Below are positions 60,801 to 64,000 of a stretch of 64,000 bases of DNA, one piece after another (position 1 is the first letter of the stretch; every line of letters starts with the position of its first letter). The DNA lies in contig CANTUZ010000002.1 in assembly GCA_947846985.1 (NCBI GenBank), positions 11,515,587-11,579,586 on the forward strand. The letters run 5' to 3'. Below the pieces are notes generated by a model. The model was given only the letters and a program-made list of their open reading frames with translations, made no database searches and had not been told where the DNA came from. This stretch comes from Fratercula arctica (taxonomy: Eukaryota; Chordata; Aves; Charadriiformes; Alcidae). A program made the translations under genes and the position numbers.

Positions 60801-63358
60801 TACTGAGTCATTTGTAGATTTGTAGCAACTGCTTTTCTGGGCTGGTAGAGCAAGAAAAAAAAAAAAAGAGGGTTAACCAGGTCCCACACTATGACCATCC
60901 TTATACTCAACCCACCCGGCCAATCTTGTACTGTAGGCAAAACATCAGATACATCAATAAGAAGTTTGGGATCCAGTTCCCAAACTTGCAAACTATCAGC
61001 TTTATGCAAAGAACTTCCCCTTTCTGTGCCCTACAGCTTAGGGATCTACTGATTAGAAGTACTGATTAAGACATTTAGATTCAAATGCTGTCCCCCAAAG
61101 TAGGTAGAACTGAAGACTTGCAGACTGACTTTTCCGAAGGAGGGAAAAAATGTTACAGAATGTTTGTTTCAAAAAGGAAGGGAAAAAATTAAACTTAAGA
61201 CAAAGCCTCTGAGTATTTGCTGGAGAAGCTAATCTAATATAGAGAAGCAGAGCTGTATGGAAAAAAATTGGAAATTGTGGATGTGAGAACTTTAAACTAC
61301 TCAGTTTAAGTAAGAGGCTTTAGTGTTTTTTAACAAATATATTAAAATTGCAACAGTTTGGGTAAAATCCAGTAGTCGAACAAGAAAATACAGAAATGGG
61401 TTCGATTCATATCTAGTGCACAGAAGAGATGGCAGATAGACTTTTTCTGTGATAAAGAAGGGCTCTATTCCAAATGAGCTGTATCTTTTTAGCTTTTAAA
61501 GTAACCTATAAATACTACTTCCAAACACTGCGCTATACACCCTAGAACAGACATGAAATCACTAGTCAGTGATATAAATTGTTTAGGCTACTAAGTTTTT
61601 GTTTGTCACCACTCTGCTTGATGCAGCATTTTAACTTAAATTTAAGTGGGTAAATTTTAAAATGCATGCAAAAAAAATCTGAGGCTTGAAAACTTCATTC
61701 TCTGATTAGTATTTTAGCCATTACTTCCAGAATTTCTCATCTAACAGCAACGCTGAAAAACAGCAAAACTCAGTGCTGTGTTTCCCATATCTATTTATGG
61801 TAGGGTTTACTTTATTACTGCTATAATTTACTCTACTACTTGAAACTTTACTAATCTGAAATAAACTACCAAACAGTCTGCACTTGTCAAAGAAGCTATT
61901 TCACAGTCCCATGGTATAACCCATATAATGACAGAACCATTAATTTTTTTGTTTTTGTTTTGCACAAACAAATAAGCAATACTCCAAATGACAACCTGAC
62001 AGAAACCTCATACAAGTATTCTGCCACTGTAACATCAACTGCACAGTAATAATTTCATGATGAGGACTTCAATATCTTCAAATCTACCACAGATACCCTA
62101 AAACAAAGAAACCAAAGCAAGCAGATTTACCCGAACTCAAGGAAGTGGGCCTTTTCCCAGTTAGTTCCTTAAAATTCCTCATGCTAATCTCACATTATTT
62201 ATGGAAAACACTGTGTAATAAAAACATGCAGCCTTTCAAGTCCAGGAAAGGAGCATTCCTTAAAGAAAAATCACACTGATTAAAGAGTAATGTTTTATTA
62301 AATATATATCTATAATACTATACTAGTAGAAATGCAGACCTTACATTACACGTTTTGAAACAAGAGAAAGTATAGAAAACATGGCATAATGTGTGTTAGT
62401 AAAGCAGTGTGCCATACTACCAAGCAAGACATGCTGGAAGTACGCAAGAGATACCCGTGACAAAAGGGTATCCATCAGAATATAACTTACAGGCAGGTTT
62501 CTTGCTGAGTCCAAATACAGAATAAGCAATGCAGAAGAAAGCCCATCGTTGGCTTGGTCTTTATCAGCTCTAATGCTTGTTAGCACCTAAACCAAAAACA
62601 TACTGTAAGCCTTTCTGAAAATCAAATAATATTATTCCCTGCTTACTGCAGGGGGGTTGGACTAGATGACCTTTAAAGGTCCCTTCCAATCCAACACATT
62701 CTATGATTATATGATTCTATTATTTCTGTCCCGTTCCGGAAAAATATTTTAAAAATACCTCCCAAAATGCAAACATTCACAAATGCACACTATGAAGCGT
62801 AAGAAGTAAGTTTTCAAGACCTGTATAGATACTTCAAACCCATTTTTATGGAAAATTCCATCCTGTTTCCTAATTTTTTTTTTTTAGACTGGACAGACTA
62901 CAATATCATATCCAGTTTTATCTCCCAGGCTAATGAAATGTTAGCTGATATCCTCAAACCATAAAATTGAGTGAAAATAAGAGGACAACAAAAGCATTTT
63001 AAAATGCCATGCCACAAGAGTACGTTGACAGTTATGACTGGTTTCAGATGTTTAAAGACAAACAGCTTGGAATAAAGTTACAGGTTTATCCAAATTCACA
63101 ACAGCTAGAGAATTAAATTTCTAATATACTTAAAAAAAAAAGAACCCCACAAACAAACAAAAAAACCCAAACAAAACAAGAACAACCCAACGAACCCCAC
63201 AACACCCACAACAAAAAACATCCCACAACAATTAAGATTAGGATAAAAGTAATGTGTTCATTTCATACCTTGTCTAGATTTTCAGCTGTTGGCATCAATG
63301 TGAGCCATTCCAGTTTTAAATGCAATTTCCCTTTGGACACTTCATCCAAAGTAAACCA
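42828..63358 (-). CDS. ESYT2: ESYT2, extended synaptotagmin 2, C-terminal half (11 exons plus one cassette exon, partial)
   Basis: ER-anchored tether that bridges to the plasma membrane through C2 domains and moves glycerolipids with its SMP domain. The window gives the last ~439 residues (460 with the cassette exon) of a protein of about 920: the end of C2A ([20 protein letters not shown]), C2B ([14 protein letters not shown] to MKIALR), a Ser/Pro-rich linker ending [20 protein letters not shown], and C2C (IQLTIRH to [13 protein letters not shown]). C2C carries the basic patch [14 protein letters not shown] which in the family binds PI(4,5)P2. All exon phases close and the gene looks intact here. 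N-terminal membrane hairpin, SMP domain and most of C2A lie beyond the right edge. Confidence 0.96.
43002..43051 (-). CDS. ESYT2: ESYT2 exon, penultimate
   Basis: Acceptor TTCCACAG, donor TG|GTAAGT. Encodes [16 protein letters not shown] and two bases of Trp: the C2C strand before the C-terminus. Confidence 0.95.
43052..44026 (-). other. ESYT2 intron
   Basis: Nothing recognised. Confidence 0.6.
44027..44132 (-). CDS. ESYT2: ESYT2 exon (C2C core)
   Basis: Acceptor CTTTCAG, donor AAA|GTAAGT. Encodes [20 protein letters not shown] and SKDKGLLGK. The codon split with the previous exon reads Ile where mammals have Ser. Confidence 0.95.
44133..45531 (-). other. ESYT2 intron
   Basis: A minus-strand 129-codon ORF (45038-45427) overlaps this intron but resembles no known family. 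Nothing else seen. Confidence 0.6.
45532..45663 (-). CDS. ESYT2: ESYT2 exon (C2C, basic patch)
   Basis: Acceptor GTCACAG, donor AAAT|GTATGT. Encodes [20 protein letters not shown] then [19 protein letters not shown]. Holds the Ca-loop-like SDPYV and the polybasic patch. Confidence 0.96.
45664..46281 (-). other. ESYT2 intron
   Basis: Nothing recognised. Confidence 0.6.
46282..46380 (-). CDS. ESYT2: ESYT2 exon (start of C2C)
   Basis: Acceptor CCTGCAG, donor TGCAG|GTGAGC. Encodes [20 protein letters not shown] and [12 protein letters not shown]. Confidence 0.95.
46381..47677 (-). other. ESYT2 intron
   Basis: Nothing recognised apart from short A-rich stretches near 47.3 kb. Confidence 0.6.
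47678..48066 (-). CDS. ESYT2: ESYT2 long linker exon (C2B-C2C)
   Basis: Acceptor TATCTAG, donor GAAAA|GTACGG, 129 codons plus two bases. Encodes the Ser/Pro-rich linker with [25 protein letters not shown] and the conserved helix [16 protein letters not shown]. The middle is much more variable against mammals than the ends, as usual for this linker. Confidence 0.95.
48067..49106 (-). other. ESYT2 intron
   Basis: Nothing recognised. Confidence 0.6.
49107..49256 (-). CDS. ESYT2: ESYT2 exon (C2B end)
   Basis: Acceptor CCTTCAG, donor AGG|GTATGC, 50 codons. Encodes [20 protein letters not shown] and [18 protein letters not shown]. Confidence 0.96.
49257..50030 (-). other. ESYT2 intron
   Basis: Nothing recognised. 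Confidence 0.6.
50031..50117 (-). CDS. ESYT2: ESYT2 exon (C2B)
   Basis: Acceptor ACTTTAG, donor GAG|GTGCGT, 29 codons. Encodes [20 protein letters not shown] and KRQDLEVE. Confidence 0.95.
50513..50531 (+). other. G-rich tract at CR1 5' border
   Basis: Runs of 5 to 6 G split by single T or A, directly before the CR1 homology begins. Potential G-quadruplex. Confidence 0.6.
50535..52257 (+). mobile_element. CR1 LINE, 5'-truncated, with broken reverse transcriptase
   Basis: Plus orientation (antisense to ESYT2). Reads as CR1 pol from about the start of the reverse transcriptase domain to the 3' tail: [55 protein letters not shown], then the 3'UTR with TCCCTTCCAACTCTAACC and ATTCTATGATTCTATAAT. 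The catalytic FADD box is FADT, and the frame is split by frameshifts and stops (for example near 50.93, 51.28 and 51.5 kb), so it is dead. Low divergence compared with the 19.6-kb copy points to a fairly recent insertion. Confidence 0.96.
52892..52966 (-). CDS. ESYT2: ESYT2 exon (C2B)
   Basis: Acceptor TTACCAG, donor AAG|GTAAGT, 25 codons. Encodes [20 protein letters not shown] and AQESK. Confidence 0.95.
52967..54964 (-). other. ESYT2 intron
   Basis: Contains a 45-codon minus-strand ORF (54361-54498) discussed in the findings. Nothing else recognised. Confidence 0.55.
54965..55027 (-). CDS. ESYT2: ESYT2 63-nt cassette exon in C2B
   Basis: Acceptor CTTAAAAG after a pyrimidine-rich stretch, donor AAAG|GTAAAA, exactly 21 codons, phase 0 at both ends. 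Encodes H then [20 protein letters not shown]. Mammalian ESYT2 has the same 21-residue optional insert after ARNLP (there starting with Ser). Including or skipping it leaves the frame intact, so it is a true cassette. Confidence 0.88.
55507..55589 (-). mobile_element. CR1 LINE 3'-end fragment, minus orientation
   Basis: GAATCACAGGAATGGTTCGG, then TTGGAAGGGACCTTAAAAAT and CCACCCCTGCCCTGGGCAGG: reverse complement of the CR1 tail, well preserved. Confidence 0.92.
56430..57050 (-). mobile_element. Degraded CR1-type LINE, minus orientation
   Basis: Weak landmarks of reversed CR1: CTTCAAAGATGGAGACTGCA, TTTAACTACCCTTTTCATTA and TCAGTTCATGAAGATCATTT. Strongly diverged; limits approximate. The plus-strand ORF 56831-57145 over it is a shadow. 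Confidence 0.45.
57185..57217. promoter_or_regulatory. Triple p53-family half-site cluster
   Basis: Three decamers fit RRRCWWGYYY without mismatch: GAACATGTCT (57185-57194), GAACATGTTC (57195-57204) and GAACATGTCC (57208-57217). The first two abut with no spacer, the layout preferred for p53/p63/p73 tetramers; the third follows after AAT. It lies in an ESYT2 intron. Binding is inferred only. Confidence 0.6.
62491..62586 (-). CDS. ESYT2: ESYT2 exon (C2B start)
   Basis: Acceptor TGGTTTAG, donor CCT|GTAAGT, 32 codons. Encodes [20 protein letters not shown] and [12 protein letters not shown]. Confidence 0.96.
62648..62721 (+). mobile_element. CR1 LINE 3'-end fragment, plus orientation
   Basis: GGGGGGTTGGACTAGATGAC, then TTTAAAGGTCCCTTCCAATC and ATTCTATGATTATATGATTC: the terminal ~74 bp of a CR1 with its 3' repeat. 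Confidence 0.92.
63131..63230. repeat. A/C-rich low-complexity tract
   Basis: About 100 bp made almost only of A and C on the plus strand, without a fixed unit. Confidence 0.85.
63269..63358 (-). CDS. ESYT2: ESYT2 exon (end of C2A), first one in the window
   Basis: Acceptor ACTTTTAG, donor AAG|GTATGA, 30 codons. Encodes [20 protein letters not shown] and [10 protein letters not shown]. Upstream exons lie beyond the right edge. Confidence 0.96.
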
Positions 63359-64000
63359 CTAAAAGTTAAGCAAAGTAATGTGAAATAATCTGACACCAAA
63401 CAAATACATGATTGCAATTGCCTCTTTAGGACATTTAGGAAATGCTAAACTCTACTGGAAATCTCATAGAGCTGAAGTCTGCATAACCGGAAAAGATCTA
63501 AATCATTGTTTAAAATTTCCTATTTCACACTAAATATTACGACATAGAATAACAAAAACAGCCACGCAAACCTCTATGTTATACAGTAAAAGCATTTTTA
63601 AAATATCAAGAGAATTCTTTAAGTTCTGTAAAGATGGCCTGGAAATACAAACCCTGCGTAACATACTTCTTTAACAATACATAAGATCTAATAACAATCT
63701 CTCTTACATATAGGACAAAAATTAGTCTGCTAAGTATAACAATAATTAAACTGGGTAATTAACTATTCTCCTGCAAGAAAAAGCTCTCACCAAATATATG
63801 TTACTGCTTTTTGCATTTACATACTAGTAATCTTAAAACCCCAAGAAGAAGAATGGCATTATTCTTCAGATTTCACCGATTCAGATATCCCTTAAACCAG
63901 TGTACTGGTCATCAAGGAATCTATTTCTATAGCATTAAGGCTATTCATGCACATACAGGAACTATCCCCAGGAAAAAAAAATAATAATACAAGAACAACA
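63359..64000 (-). other. ESYT2 intron, right edge
   Basis: No exon or repeat recognised. Confidence 0.6.

Larger units (their letters stand above)
55028..62490 (-). other. ESYT2 large intron
   Basis: Holds an AT-rich tract at 55.4-55.49 kb, a short CR1 end (55.5 kb), a degraded CR1 (56.4-57.05 kb), a p53-type half-site cluster (57.19 kb) and an A19 run (59016-59034). The rest is unrecognised. Confidence 0.6.
62587..63268 (-). other. ESYT2 intron
   Basis: Contains a short CR1 tail and an A/C-rich tract at 63131-63230. Confidence 0.65.

Noticed and set aside
1..64000. CRISPR arrays, operons, tRNA or rRNA genes
   Set aside because: No spaced direct repeats, prokaryotic gene layout, or tRNA/rRNA signatures were seen; the window is clearly vertebrate nuclear DNA.

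Overview
The window looks like bird nuclear DNA. It is AT-rich and intron-rich. It carries CR1 LINEs with the typical 3' end (repeats of ATTCTATG), avian-type endogenous retrovirus solo LTRs, and two vertebrate genes whose exons match NCAPG2 and ESYT2. These two genes are also neighbours in mammals (human 7q36.3). The LTR and CR1 types suggest a neoavian bird; the species cannot be fixed from this sequence.

Layout. Positions 1 to about 29.8 kb hold the 5' half of NCAPG2 (condensin II subunit G2) on the minus strand: 13 coding exons (residues 1 to about 568), a probable non-coding exon 1, and a CpG-island promoter at about 29.2-30.1 kb. The 3' half lies beyond the left edge. From about 30 to 41 kb is intergenic DNA with a solo LTR, a poly(A)-tailed retrocopy-like insert, and an unexplained exon-like ORF at 36.4-36.6 kb. 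From about 41.2 kb to the right edge is the 3' half of ESYT2 (extended synaptotagmin 2), also on the minus strand: end of C2A, C2B, the Ser-rich linker, C2C, the stop codon, and a 63-nt in-frame cassette exon inside C2B. Its 5' half and promoter lie beyond the right edge.

The exon borders were worked out by hand from GT/AG sites, codon phase and remembered vertebrate family sequence. All phases close except in NCAPG2 coding exon 5, where one extra base in an A5 run breaks the frame. The two genes are not known to work together: NCAPG2 acts in chromosome condensation, ESYT2 in ER-plasma membrane tethering and lipid transfer.

Most interesting signals: the NCAPG2 homopolymer frameshift; the exon-like ORF at 36.5 kb, which could splice in frame to NCAPG2; a cluster of three perfect p53-family half-sites in an ESYT2 intron; the small retrocopy with a 22-nt tail; and two near-perfect intronic hairpins. 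No clear new multi-gene system was found.
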